A DNA stretch of 32,042 bases from an uncultured Myxococcales bacterium. Lineage in GTDB: Bacteria > Myxococcota_A > UBA9042. A program made the position numbers and the translations under genes. Location: NCBI GenBank assembly GCA_903883645.1, contig CAISBR010000143.1, positions 1 to 32,042 of the forward strand. The letters are read 5' to 3'. The notes under the pieces are model-generated. The model searched no databases and had not been told where the DNA came from. It saw nothing but the letters and a program-made list of their open reading frames with translations. Of the stretch, positions 23,538 to 32,024 are shown one piece after another (position 1 is the first letter of the stretch; each line of letters begins with the position of its first letter).

Positions 23538-25262
23538 GTGGAGCGTCAGACTCATGCAGCTACGGCGCCAGCGCTCTTTGCCATCGCGCTCGCGACGATC
23601 GCCGTGCAGCTCTGGCGGGTTCTGTGTGGCCTCGATTTCAACGACGAGATGCAGTACTACGGCGAGCTGGTCAGCCTGCTCGACCACAACCGCCTGTTTG
23701 CGACCGACCTGTTCTTGCAGCAAAACGTAGACTTACTGCTGTATCCGATCCTCAAGCCGTACACCTTGCTCGCCGGCCACTGGGGCCTGATCGTGGCGGT
23801 GCGCGGTCTGTTTGCTGCACTGGTGCTGGCTGTGGCTTGGCGCACTTATGCCAGTTTGCGCAGCGTGGGTACGGCCGCCATACCCGCCGCGCTAGCGGGC
23901 CTGGCTATCACGTTTGCGCTGCCGCTGACCAACGTGTACTCGGTGAGTTACAACACGGTTTCGCTGGCCCTGTTTGGCCTGTGCCTGGCTGAGTTCGTCG
24001 ACTGGCTGGGCCGCGATGGCCGGCCACGGCTGTGGTTTTGGGCGGTGGTGCTGCCGCTGATGCTGCTGGTGTACCCGCCTCTTGGCGTGGTGGTGTCGGC
24101 TGTGGCGGTGGCGCGTTTGCTGGCGGCTGGGCAGCGTGCGTGGTTGTGGCCGGCACTTTGGCGCGGCGCGCTGGCCTCGGCGGTGCTGCTGGCCCTGTAC
24201 TTCTGTTTTGCCGACCTGGCCGACTTGGGCCAAGCTCTGGCCTTTTCGAAAGCTTTTGGCGTCGCCCAGGTGATTCGCGGCGAGCGCTTCTATCTAAAGG
24301 TGCTGGCCTTTGTGCTGGTGGGTGTACCGGCGGGGCTGGCCTTGGCTCGGTCGGGGCGGCTGGCGGGGTGGCTCGAACGCCCGGTGCTGCGTTGGCTCGG
24401 TCTCGCGGCGGTGGCGCTGGGGGCTGGACTGGCGTGCACTTTCGCTGGGGGCCGGGCCGAGTGGCAGTTTCCGCTGGCGGCGCTCGCGCTCGTGCTGACC
24501 ACGCTAGCGGCGCTGCTCGTCTCGGTGACCCCTATGCAAGTGCCTGCCGTGGCTTGGGTTGCCTGCCTGTACGTGGCCGCGGGCGCCACCATGGCGGTGA
24601 CCAGTGGCAACGGCTTTCGCCAAATCCAGTGGCCGTCGCTGGCGGCCGTGCCCGCGCTGACCGGGCTGTTGTGGCTGCACAGTGAGCGGATAGCTGCCGC
24701 GCGGCGCGGTCCGTGGCGCTGGGCGCCGCCTCTGCTGACGGCGTCGTCGCTTGCCCTGGCCCTCGAGCTGTTTCTTCTGCACCCGTATGGGGACCAGCCG
24801 CTGTACCGCTCGACTCAGCCGGTGGTCGGTGCGCCTGCGCTCGCGGGTCTGTATGTCACGCCCGAAAAAGCGGCGGCGGTCGCGGCGGCCCGGGCGGCAC
24901 TGGGCGATGTGGCGCCGGGCAGCCACGTGATGGTGGTCGGCGCCCAGCCTTGGCTTTACCAGGCCCTAGACCTGTGGCCCGACACCGACATGATCTTTAT
25001 GCACCCTTACAGTGCCATCGAGGGCCAAGAGCTGCTCGGTGCTAGGCTTTTGCAGCGCCGGCCTGCTGTGATTCTTGTCGCGGCCGAGACGTCGGCGCCG
25101 GTCCACACTGCTGTGGTCCAACTGCTGCAGACGTACCAATGCCAAACGCGCCGCACGCCCGCCGACTTGGGCGACGCTCACAAGCGCTTGCAAACCTTCT
25201 TTGATTTGGTGCCCGAGTTGCAGGTGTGCCGGCCCAAGCCCCCCGCCAAGGCGGCGCCCTGA
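23538..25262 (+). CDS. Polytopic membrane protein, GT-C glycosyltransferase-like
   Basis: 574 residues from a GTG start with AAGG 7 nt upstream. The frame is open nine codons further. Roughly eleven hydrophobic segments cover residues 10-435. The first is followed by a loop with LDFNDEMQYYGELVSLLD, where Asp36-Glu37 sit where GT-C enzymes (ArnT/PMT/Wzy-like) carry their catalytic acidic pair. A large soluble C-terminal portion (about 435-574) includes 'VMVVGAQPWLYQALDLWPDT' and 'MIFMHPYSAIEGQELLGARL', typical of GT-C periplasmic domains. It probably uses polyprenyl-phosphate sugars at the periplasmic face or acts in glycan assembly. It converges on the radical SAM gene with a 3-bp gap. A Wzy-type polymerase is an alternative. 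Confidence 0.7.
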   Translation: MERQTHAATAPALFAIALATIAVQLWRVLCGLDFNDEMQYYGELVSLLDHNRLFATDLFLQQNVDLLLYPILKPYTLLAGHWGLIVAVRGLFAALVLAVAWRTYASLRSVGTAAIPAALAGLAITFALPLTNVYSVSYNTVSLALFGLCLAEFVDWLGRDGRPRLWFWAVVLPLMLLVYPPLGVVVSAVAVARLLAAGQRAWLWPALWRGALASAVLLALYFCFADLADLGQALAFSKAFGVAQVIRGERFYLKVLAFVLVGVPAGLALARSGRLAGWLERPVLRWLGLAAVALGAGLACTFAGGRAEWQFPLAALALVLTTLAALLVSVTPMQVPAVAWVACLYVAAGATMAVTSGNGFRQIQWPSLAAVPALTGLLWLHSERIAAARRGPWRWAPPLLTASSLALALELFLLHPYGDQPLYRSTQPVVGAPALAGLYVTPEKAAAVAAARAALGDVAPGSHVMVVGAQPWLYQALDLWPDTDMIFMHPYSAIEGQELLGARLLQRRPAVILVAAETSAPVHTAVVQLLQTYQCQTRRTPADLGDAHKRLQTFFDLVPELQVCRPKPPAKAAP

Positions 25263-25265
25263 CCG

Positions 25266-26582
25266 CTACTCGGGCCCAATTAGCACATCGGGCCCGGCGC
25301 CGCGCAGGCGACCCTGGGCCTTGCGCGCCAGCTGATCGGCCTTGAGCAGGTTCTTGCGACGCTCCGTCTTCTGCCAATCATCAATATTTTTGGTCAGTTC
25401 TGCATCCATCCAAGTCTTGGGGTAGACCAGGGGATACTGCGCCTTGACCCGCTCGACCACGCCCAAGAAATCGCTCCGCGCCGGCGCCTCGGCCAGCTTG
25501 CCCTTGCCCGACAGCAGCACCAGACGCACGCGCTCGAGCAGCGCCTTGGGGTCGCGCACCGACAGTGTGACCTCGGGGTACGAGCCGTAGTGGCAGCCGC
25601 TGCAATTCTTGACGATATCTTGAACATCGCGGCGCTTTTCGAGATCACGGCTCTTGTAGCGCTGGGCAAAATCGGCGTCGTAGACCTTGGGCGCATTGTC
25701 GAGGGTGTAGTCGCAGCAGGTGGTAAAGTCGCCGTTGGGGCGGATGGCAAAGTATAGGTTGGGGCTGTCGCACAGGCCGTTGTGGCGCCACGTTGGCGGC
25801 CGACCTTTTAGAAACTCGATGGAACTGCGCAGAAATCGCTCGGAGTCGAACAGCGGCGCCCCGGCGCGCTTTAGCGCAATCAGCTCGTCGCAAGCGCGCT
25901 CAAGCTCGGGCCACTGCTCTTGCCGAAAATTGAAATTGCTGTCGAACGAGCGAAAGCCCTTGACCTTCGACGGTGGCGAAATGTGCACCGGCACCAGCGA
26001 CACGAACCAGCCGATTTGTCTAGCAAATTCAACAATCGACGGGATCTCGCGGTAGTTGAACTGGCTCATCACGGTGCCCAGGCTCAAGATCGCCGACTTG
26101 CCGCGAAACACCTGCGAAATGCGCTCGATGGTGTTGATGGCGTTGACGCTGCTGCCGGGCACGGCGTTGATGTAGTCGAAGGTGGGGTGATCGAGCGAGT
26201 CGAGCGAGACGTTGATGTCGCGGGCGCCGGCTTCGTAACAGGCGCGCAGCTTGTCTTCGGTGGCGACCTTGGTGCCGGCGGTCTGCAGACGCACGTTCAT
26301 GCCAAGTCGGCAGAACTCTTCTACGATCTGCGGCAAGTCGTCGCGCAAAAACGGCTCGCCGCCGGTCAGCAGCACAATGCCCACGCCGGCTTTTTTCAAG
26401 CTGCGGGCAGTATCTTTGATCTGGTCGAGCGTCATCTCGCCGATGCGCGAATTGGTCTCGACGATGTTGCACTGCCGGCACATCAGGTTGCAGCGGCCTA
26501 CAATGTAGAACTGCACGTAGTATGGGCTGCGCTTGGTCAAAATTGCGCGCGCAATCGAGAGCTTGGTCGAGGTGCTGAACAT
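25266..26582 (-). CDS. Radical SAM enzyme with C-terminal cysteine cluster
   Basis: 438 residues, with GGAG 4 nt before the ATG. The radical SAM signature CNLMCRQC (Cys31, Cys35, Cys38) is followed by VLLTGGEPFLRDDLPQIV (GGEP, SAM amino-group binding) near 75-92 and NVSLDSLDHPTFDYINAV near 140-157. The C-terminal half adds more cysteines: LCDSPNLYFAIRPNGDFTTCCDY (about 285-307) and VKNCSGCHYGSYPE (about 340), arranged like a SPASM/twitch-type auxiliary iron-sulfur site. The last 80 residues are charged and helical. It is the final gene of a five-gene operon with an SDR fusion, two methyltransferases and a polyprenyl-phosphate-type GT2. A role in modifying a sugar or lipid carrier (epimerisation, dehydrogenation, C-C bond formation) is possible but not shown by the sequence. 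Confidence 0.88.
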   Translation of the reverse strand: MFSTSTKLSIARAILTKRSPYYVQFYIVGRCNLMCRQCNIVETNSRIGEMTLDQIKDTARSLKKAGVGIVLLTGGEPFLRDDLPQIVEEFCRLGMNVRLQTAGTKVATEDKLRACYEAGARDINVSLDSLDHPTFDYINAVPGSSVNAINTIERISQVFRGKSAILSLGTVMSQFNYREIPSIVEFARQIGWFVSLVPVHISPPSKVKGFRSFDSNFNFRQEQWPELERACDELIALKRAGAPLFDSERFLRSSIEFLKGRPPTWRHNGLCDSPNLYFAIRPNGDFTTCCDYTLDNAPKVYDADFAQRYKSRDLEKRRDVQDIVKNCSGCHYGSYPEVTLSVRDPKALLERVRLVLLSGKGKLAEAPARSDFLGVVERVKAQYPLVYPKTWMDAELTKNIDDWQKTERRKNLLKADQLARKAQGRLRGAGPDVLIGPE

Positions 26583-26598
26583 GGAGCTCCGGGGGGCG

Positions 26599-27432
26599 TT
26601 ACGAAGCGCGCGGGGCGCGGGCGGCGATGCAAACGTTCCAGCACAGATAGCGCAACGGCGGAATCCACTTCAGCAACTTGGCATCCAGGGCTTCGAGCGG
26701 CAGGTAGAGGGGGCGCCACATGTCCGCCTCTTTGACCACCTGTTTCCAGTAACGGATCTTGTTGGGATTGCGCCACAGGATGCCGGCCATGATCATGAAA
26801 ATACTAAGAGTTGTCAGCCAGTAGAAGCGGGTCTCGACCTTGCCGAAGTAGCGCTCGAACAGCTTCAAGTCCGCCTCGGTCAGCGGATGCTCGTCGACGG
26901 TGCGGACTTGGGTGGCCATGCGGCGGTACACGTTGATAAGCGGGTTGTAGGCAATCGGGTCCCAGCTGACCAGCACGCCTTCGGGCTTGAGGTGTTGCAC
27001 CAGATCGCGCAACGTGGCGTCGATCTCCACGTGGTGAAACAGGTTGCCTACGTAGATCACGTCGAATTTCACATCTCTGGCCAGGCCCACCGACTCGGCG
27101 TTGGCCTGGTGGGTGGTCACGCTTACGCCATTTTGCTTGGCTAGGGCCGCCGTTACGTCGAGCATGCCCTGCGAGAGATCCGTCGCCGTAACCTGGGCGC
27201 CCTTCATCGCAAAGTAGACGCTGGCCTCGCCCAGGCCGCAGCCGACATCGAGCACGGTCTTGCCGTGTAAATCGCCAATTTGCTTGACAATCCAGCGCAT
27301 TTCGGGCGCGGTGCAGGCTTCGTTGGCGGTCAGGGGATCAATGTCGGCGCTATCGGTCGACTTGGCCCACTCGTCGTGAAATTTCTGTTCTGCAACAAGG
27401 CGGTCGCCATCGTGCGCGGTTGGGGACGACAT
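26599..27432 (-). CDS. Class I SAM-dependent methyltransferase
   Basis: 277 residues. The AAGGAG ribosome binding site 5 nt before the ATG fixes the start. SAM-binding motif I is VLDVGCGLGEASVYFA (residues about 60-75), followed by an acidic ATDLSQGMLDV (motif II), the FDVIYVGNLFHHV segment near 125 and LKPEGVLVSWDPIAYNP near 150. The C-terminal third has a hydrophobic stretch (YWLTTLSIFMIMAGILW, near 215) and Trp-rich segments, suggesting membrane association and a lipid-linked substrate. It starts 2 bp after the stop of the GT2 gene and lies 16 bp before the radical SAM gene, so it is operonic. O-methylation of a polyprenyl-linked sugar is plausible, but the substrate is unknown. Confidence 0.88.
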   Translation of the reverse strand: MSSPTAHDGDRLVAEQKFHDEWAKSTDSADIDPLTANEACTAPEMRWIVKQIGDLHGKTVLDVGCGLGEASVYFAMKGAQVTATDLSQGMLDVTAALAKQNGVSVTTHQANAESVGLARDVKFDVIYVGNLFHHVEIDATLRDLVQHLKPEGVLVSWDPIAYNPLINVYRRMATQVRTVDEHPLTEADLKLFERYFGKVETRFYWLTTLSIFMIMAGILWRNPNKIRYWKQVVKEADMWRPLYLPLEALDAKLLKWIPPLRYLCWNVCIAARAPRAS

Positions 27433-27434
27433 GT

Positions 27435-28421
27435 TTACTCCTTGGCCACCGAGGGATCGTGCAGCGTTTGCGGCGTGTGGTACAGCACCAGCGGGCGTCC
27501 TTGTACCTGCTCGTAGATGCGGCCCACGTATTCGCCAATAATACCCAGCGAGATCATTTGAATACCGCCGAGCAGCGTGATCATCGCCAGCAGCGCCGTC
27601 CAACCCGGCACCAGCTCAAGGCCAAATACGCGCAAGCATACGTAAATGAATCCAAAGCTTAGTGAAATCGCGCTGATGGCCAGCCCCAAGTGCGTCACCA
27701 TCCGCAGCGGCTCCCGCGAAAACGACAGCACGCCGTCTAGGGCAAAAGCCAGCATTTTTTTGAGCGGATACTTGGTCTCGCCGAACTGCCGCGCCGCGCG
27801 CGAGTAGGTGACGATCGCCGTCTTGTAGCCCACCCACGCCACCAAGCCGCGCCAGAACGGCGCCCGCTCTTTCAAGGCAATCAGCACGCTGAGCACACGG
27901 CGATTGATTAGGCGAAAATCAGCCACATCTTCAGGCAGTTGGCCCTTGGTTAGGCGCGTCATCAGCCGGTAGTACATCTGCGCCGTCGACCGCTTGAACC
28001 AGGTGTCGGTGGTGCGATCGACGCGCTGGCCGAGCACCACGTCGTACCCCAGCCGCCACAGTTGCACCATTTCAACAATCTTTTTTGGGGGATCCTGCAG
28101 GTCGGCGTCGATCGACACGCATGCCTCGCCTACCGCGACCTCCATGCCGGCGAGCAGTGCTAGCTGGTGGCCAAAGTTGCGCGACAGGTCGAGCAGGCGA
28201 ATCGTAAAGGGCCACGCCGGCTGGCGCTGCGCTTGGCTGGCGATCTGCGCCGAGGTGTCGTCGCGCGAGCCGTCGTTCACAAAGATGATCTCAAAGGTCG
28301 GCAGCTCCGGCGCCAGACCCTCAAACGTTGACAGCACCAGCTGGATGTTCCCCGACTCGTTGTAGCAGGGAATGACAATCGAAAGCTCGGGCGTCGCGGG
28401 CGCGGTTTCAAGGTGCGACAT
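27435..28421 (-). CDS. GT2 polyprenyl-phosphate glycosyltransferase (GtrB/ArnC/DPM1-like)
   Basis: 328 residues. The start is the ATG with GGAG 8 nt upstream, overlapping the preceding methyltransferase by 14 bases. Domain order is that of the DPM1/GtrB/ArnC group: ELSIVIPCYNESGNI (residues about 12-26), FEIIFVNDGSRDDT near 45, 'GEACVSIDADLQDPPKKIVE' with the DXD-type site near 98-117, 'RSAARQFGETKYPLKKML'-like acceptor loop near 215, and two C-terminal transmembrane helices (LGLAISAISLSFGFIYVCL and LLAMITLLGGIQMISLGIIG). It ends with the typical EYVGRIYEQVQGRPLVL. Such enzymes move a sugar from a nucleotide donor onto undecaprenyl phosphate on the cytoplasmic face. The product may be the donor for the nearby GT-C-like protein. 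Confidence 0.92.
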   Translation of the reverse strand: MSHLETAPATPELSIVIPCYNESGNIQLVLSTFEGLAPELPTFEIIFVNDGSRDDTSAQIASQAQRQPAWPFTIRLLDLSRNFGHQLALLAGMEVAVGEACVSIDADLQDPPKKIVEMVQLWRLGYDVVLGQRVDRTTDTWFKRSTAQMYYRLMTRLTKGQLPEDVADFRLINRRVLSVLIALKERAPFWRGLVAWVGYKTAIVTYSRAARQFGETKYPLKKMLAFALDGVLSFSREPLRMVTHLGLAISAISLSFGFIYVCLRVFGLELVPGWTALLAMITLLGGIQMISLGIIGEYVGRIYEQVQGRPLVLYHTPQTLHDPSVAKE

Positions 28422-29415
28422 GGTCGGGGCTCCCTGGTGACTGCTGCCGTGGGCGATCGGCGGCAGGTGCATGCGAAGACAGCTGATAGCTCTGTTGAAT
28501 CACGGCGGCATGCCGCGGCACGGCAAGGTCGAGCAGCGTGAGCATCCCGCCGATGGCCGCGGCTACGGGCGCGCTCGCGGTCAGCGCGGCATTCCAGGCA
28601 TGTCGCTTGGCGGGCGAAAAGCCAAAATCGGTCCCGCGTTTGCGCGTGTAGTAGTAGTAGTTGTGCCCTGGGCCCACGGCCGACAGCAAGCTGAGCGACC
28701 AACCGACCCAGCTGTACAGCCACGATGGATGGCTGCCGCATCGTTCAAAGCCGCAGCTGGCCATGCACGCGTCGAGCGACCTCGGCGTGAACTGGTGCAC
28801 ATGGTTTGGGTTGTCGTAGTACGTGTTTTCTTTGCCGAAAACCCGGCTTAACCAGCTGTCGGCGTTAGGCACGCTGACCAGCACAACCGTATCGGCTGCG
28901 GCGGTTTGGCTGACCGCCTGCAGCGTCGCCGTCAGCGCATCGAGCGGCATATGTTCCAGCGAGTGCCAAAACGTAACCAATGCCGGCGCAACAATGTCGG
29001 CGGGCCAGCGGGTGCGCACGTCAAGGCCCAAGGTCTTGGTGGCAAAGTCTACGCAAGTGCTAGTGATCTCGACCCCCACGGCCGGTATTCCGTAGCGCTG
29101 GATGTGCCATAAGAACCGCCCGGGTCCGCAGCCCACGTCGACCACCGCGCCCGGGCGGCGCATCAGCCGGCGCGCCAAGCCCACCTGGTGGCGATCCAGC
29201 ATGGTGGTAGCGCGAATCCGTGCGGCGTTCAAGACTTCGTTTGTAATAAACGTTTGTTGTGGCGTCTCAAGCACTTCGTGACCGCAGCACGTGCAGCGCA
29301 AGTAGGCCAGGCGGCGCACCCGCTCAGTGCCACCGCACATAGGGCAGCCGGTGGGCCTCAAGCTGGTGCTTTGCGAGGCGAAATTGCTTTGCGGCATGGT
29401 CATGATCGACGTCAC
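28408..29415 (-). CDS. Class I methyltransferase with N-terminal zinc ribbon
   Basis: 335 residues from a GTG start with AGGA 4 nt upstream. ATG codons at residues 5 and 7 are alternatives. A zinc ribbon is visible as GCPMCGG (Cys24, Cys27) and RCTCCGHEVL (Cys41, Cys44). The SAM domain follows: 'VVDVGCGPGRFLWHIQRYGI' (about residues 90-109), 'VGVEITSTCVDFATKTLGL', 'LVTFWHSLEHMPLDALTATL' near 150 and VLVSVPNADSWLSRVFG near 180. The FWHSLEHM segment is typical of glycan-cluster C-/O-methyltransferases. A hydrophobic stretch (AAIGGMLTLLDLAVP) lies near residues 285-310. The stop overlaps the GT2 start by 14 bases, implying coupled translation. Probably acts on a nucleotide- or lipid-linked sugar. 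Confidence 0.87.
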   Translation of the reverse strand: MTSIMTMPQSNFASQSTSLRPTGCPMCGGTERVRRLAYLRCTCCGHEVLETPQQTFITNEVLNAARIRATTMLDRHQVGLARRLMRRPGAVVDVGCGPGRFLWHIQRYGIPAVGVEITSTCVDFATKTLGLDVRTRWPADIVAPALVTFWHSLEHMPLDALTATLQAVSQTAAADTVVLVSVPNADSWLSRVFGKENTYYDNPNHVHQFTPRSLDACMASCGFERCGSHPSWLYSWVGWSLSLLSAVGPGHNYYYYTRKRGTDFGFSPAKRHAWNAALTASAPVAAAIGGMLTLLDLAVPRHAAVIQQSYQLSSHAPAADRPRQQSPGSPDHVAP

Positions 29416-29454
29416 TCAATCCTGCGCGGGCTTCGGGTGCGGACGTGTGGGCGG

Positions 29455-31140
29455 TCAGCGCATCCCGCCAAACAGCAGGCCCCAAAAGCGTACGTTGACC
29501 GGCCGCGGCAAAAAGTTCGACACGGCCAGCAAAATCTTGGTGCTTGCGCCCAGGATCAGGATCGACTGGCGGCGCTCGATGGCGGCCAAGATCTCGTCGG
29601 CCACCGCTTCGGGCGTCATCAGCCCTTTGCCCTCGCGCAGCACCTTGACGCCGGCGTTGGACTGAAAGCCCGTGCGCGTACCCGAAGGCGACACCGTCAG
29701 CACGCGATTCGTCTTGCGCAGCTCGTACGACAGCGCCTCGGACCAACTGGCGACAAAGGCCTTCGACGCGGCGTACATCGACATGTTCGGCAAGGGGTTG
29801 TAGGCCACACTGCTGGCAACATTGACGATCAGGGCCTCGTCGCGCTTGAGCTGTCGCATGAGCAGCGATGTCAACATGGCCGGCGCGCGAATGTTCACAT
29901 CCACGGTGGTGTCGAGCTCGCTCTGCGACAGGTCCTCGTGCGCACGGCGGTAGCCGACCCCGGCGTTGTTGATGAGCGCCCCCAGTCGCAGATCCGCCAG
30001 CGACTCTGCGAGGGCTTCAATGGCACTGCGCTTAGACAGATCGCTTTGAATCACCCGATCTTGCGGAAATTCCGCCAGCTGATCGACCTGGCGATCCACC
30101 AGCACCAGGGGCTTGCCCAGAGCATGGAGGCGCCGGGCCAGTGCCAGGCCGATGCCACTGTTGGCGCCTGTAATCACAAAGCTACCGTGCAGGCGTGCGT
30201 GGCCGGCCAGCACCGCGTCGATGCCGTCGGCAATGGCGATCGGTGTCCGGCGGATCAGGTCGCGCTGAAACGCGCTGCCGTCGGCGGTCAGGTAGTCGAC
30301 AAACAGGTTCGATAATGTAATCGGAAGCTTGGAGTGCAGTGCGCCAAATAGCGGCCCCAGATTCGGCAGGGACAGCTGCGATGGCCGCTTGCCGTGCAGC
30401 TTGGTCTCGATCAGCGCCATAAGGTCGCCTAGCGCAATCGACTCGGTGGCCGCAAAGTAAGTCTTGCCCACCGCCGCCGGCGTATCGAGCAGCGCCGCCA
30501 GACCGCAGGCCAAATCGTCGACCGCAATAACCGACACGCGGCCGGGAAAGCTCACGCGCAGCGCCGGGCTGCCATCGAGCACCATCGACACGAACTTGGC
30601 GATGTGCGAATTCATCCGCATATCGCGGCCATAGATCCACGTCGGCCGCACGATCGTGAAGGGCAAGCCCCCCGCCTGCACCGCCTGCTCGGCTTTCATC
30701 TTCGACTTGCCGTACGCCGAGCGCGGCGCAAACGCGTCGGTCGTCTGCAGGGGCTGCGTGGCGTGGTCGCCGGGAGCGCGGTCTAGGGCGCCAATCGTGC
30801 TGATAAACACAAAATTGCGCAGTCGCTGGCTGCCCTTGAGCAGCGCGAGCAGCTCTTGCGTCGGCACCAGGTTGTCGGCGTCGTAGTCCGCTCCGTCGCC
30901 AAAGGTGGCGTTGGCGGCGACGTGGAAGACAAAGTCTGCTTCGGCCAAGATCGGGGCGCAAGCCTCTAAATTCTGTAGCGATCCGCGGACGGCGACGACG
31001 CGCTCGTCGGCAAGCCAGGCGGCTGGCAAGTCGCGCCGGGTCAAGAGCTGCAAGCGGTCGCCACTGCCCACGCGGCCGCGCAGTGCCTCGACTAGCGACG
31101 AGCCCAGCAGCCCGGTCGCACCTGTAACGAATACGTTCAT
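29455..31140 (-). CDS. Two-domain SDR fusion (extended SDR + classical SDR)
   Basis: 561 residues, apparently two dehydrogenases in one chain. Domain 1 (about 1-310) is an extended SDR/NAD-dependent epimerase: FVTGATGLLGSS (6-13), FVFHVAANATFGDG, NFVFISTIGALD and YGKSKMKAEQAV (Tyr...Lys near 142), then 'VRPTWIYGRDMRMNSHIAKF'. Domain 2 (about 318-561) is a classical SDR: VITGANSGIGLALARRLH near 323, ALINNAGVGYRRA, 'VNVASSVAYNPLPNMSMYAA' with YAASK near 455, and 'LTVSPSGTRTGFQSNAGVKV'. Both nucleotide-binding and both catalytic Tyr...Lys motifs are intact. The combination suggests sequential oxidation/reduction or epimerisation of one substrate. It is the first gene of the five-gene operon. The ribosome binding site is weak, and no frameshift is visible. 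Confidence 0.85.
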   Translation of the reverse strand: MNVFVTGATGLLGSSLVEALRGRVGSGDRLQLLTRRDLPAAWLADERVVAVRGSLQNLEACAPILAEADFVFHVAANATFGDGADYDADNLVPTQELLALLKGSQRLRNFVFISTIGALDRAPGDHATQPLQTTDAFAPRSAYGKSKMKAEQAVQAGGLPFTIVRPTWIYGRDMRMNSHIAKFVSMVLDGSPALRVSFPGRVSVIAVDDLACGLAALLDTPAAVGKTYFAATESIALGDLMALIETKLHGKRPSQLSLPNLGPLFGALHSKLPITLSNLFVDYLTADGSAFQRDLIRRTPIAIADGIDAVLAGHARLHGSFVITGANSGIGLALARRLHALGKPLVLVDRQVDQLAEFPQDRVIQSDLSKRSAIEALAESLADLRLGALINNAGVGYRRAHEDLSQSELDTTVDVNIRAPAMLTSLLMRQLKRDEALIVNVASSVAYNPLPNMSMYAASKAFVASWSEALSYELRKTNRVLTVSPSGTRTGFQSNAGVKVLREGKGLMTPEAVADEILAAIERRQSILILGASTKILLAVSNFLPRPVNVRFWGLLFGGMR

Positions 31141-31343
31141 CGTTCTGATCCCACTGGGCACATTCCGACTCAACTGGGCAAGCGCGCAAGGCGCCCAAGG
31201 TTTCGCCTCGTCCCCGGGCCAGTCTTTTGCCGCAGCCACGGCCCGACCAGCTTCCGCAAAGCCCCGCAATGTAGCACAAGTGACCTAGCCTCGCTATCAT
31301 GCCGAAGCCGGGGCCGGGTAACGCAGCCACGGGCGAGGAGCCA

Positions 31344-32024
31344 ATGGCCAACCGAATCCACCCCACCGCCATCTTGCAAGGCGAGATCCAGCTGGGTGAC
31401 GACAATGAAATTGGCCCCTATTCGGTGCTTTACGGGCCCCTGACCCTTGGCCATCGCAACTGGATCGGCCCGCATGTCACCATCGGCACGCCCGGCCAAG
31501 ACACGCGCAATCCGCACTACGACAGTTCGCAATCGCCCATAGCCATCGGCAACGACTGCATCATTCGCGAGTACACGGCGATTCAAAAGCCCTGCTATGG
31601 CGACGTCACCAAGCTGGGCGACCGGGTGTTTCTGATGCAAAGCGTGCATGTGCCGCACGACGCGGTGCTCGACGACGATGTGGTGATTACGCCGATGGTC
31701 GTGATGGGCGGTATCGTGCGGGTGCTGCGCGGCGCCAATCTAGCCGTGGGTAGCTCGCTGCATCAGTACTCGGTGGTGGGCCACTACAGCATCGTGGCGA
31801 TGGGCGCGGCGGTGACGAAGAACGTCAAGCCTTTCGCGCGCTACATTCCGGGCAAGCCGCTGTCGGTAAACGAGTATGCCATCAAGAAGTTTGGTTTTGC
31901 CGATGTGGCCGCCGAGATTGCCGCCTACATCGAGCGCGGGGAGCGGCCGACTGCGCCGCGGCTTGTGGCCATGATCGACGAGTTTGAGCAGGCGTGTATC
32001 AAGTCGGGTCGGCCGGCGTACTAG
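31344..32024 (+). CDS. LpxA-like left-handed beta-helix acyltransferase
   Basis: 226 residues. GAGGAG just upstream of the ATG fixes the start. Hexapeptide repeats of the left-handed beta-helix run through most of the protein: IHPTAILQGEIQLGDDNEIG, 'IAIGNDCIIREYTAIQKP', then VFLMQSVHVPHDAVLDDDVV, with the HVPHD motif aligning with the catalytic HIAHD of LpxA. 'LAVGSSLHQYSVVGHYSIVA' corresponds to the LpxA .GG..AVHQF..IG segment. The C-terminal helical part (NEYAIKKFGF...) is shorter than in true LpxA (about 262 residues). No lpxD, fabZ or lpxB lies nearby. In this locus a sugar N-acyltransferase (QdtC/FdtC role, acylating the 3-amino sugar) is at least as likely as lipid A synthesis. Divergent from the SDR operon. 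Confidence 0.8.
   Translation: MANRIHPTAILQGEIQLGDDNEIGPYSVLYGPLTLGHRNWIGPHVTIGTPGQDTRNPHYDSSQSPIAIGNDCIIREYTAIQKPCYGDVTKLGDRVFLMQSVHVPHDAVLDDDVVITPMVVMGGIVRVLRGANLAVGSSLHQYSVVGHYSIVAMGAAVTKNVKPFARYIPGKPLSVNEYAIKKFGFADVAAEIAAYIERGERPTAPRLVAMIDEFEQACIKSGRPAY

Noticed and set aside
23247..23723. N-terminal extension of rfbB
   Set aside because: The Rossmann motif begins about 12 residues after the chosen start, as in the family, and the promoter lies inside the extension.
30182..31405. Alternative minus-strand frame over the SDR fusion
   Set aside because: Arg-rich shadow frame. The SDR motifs are all in the other frame.
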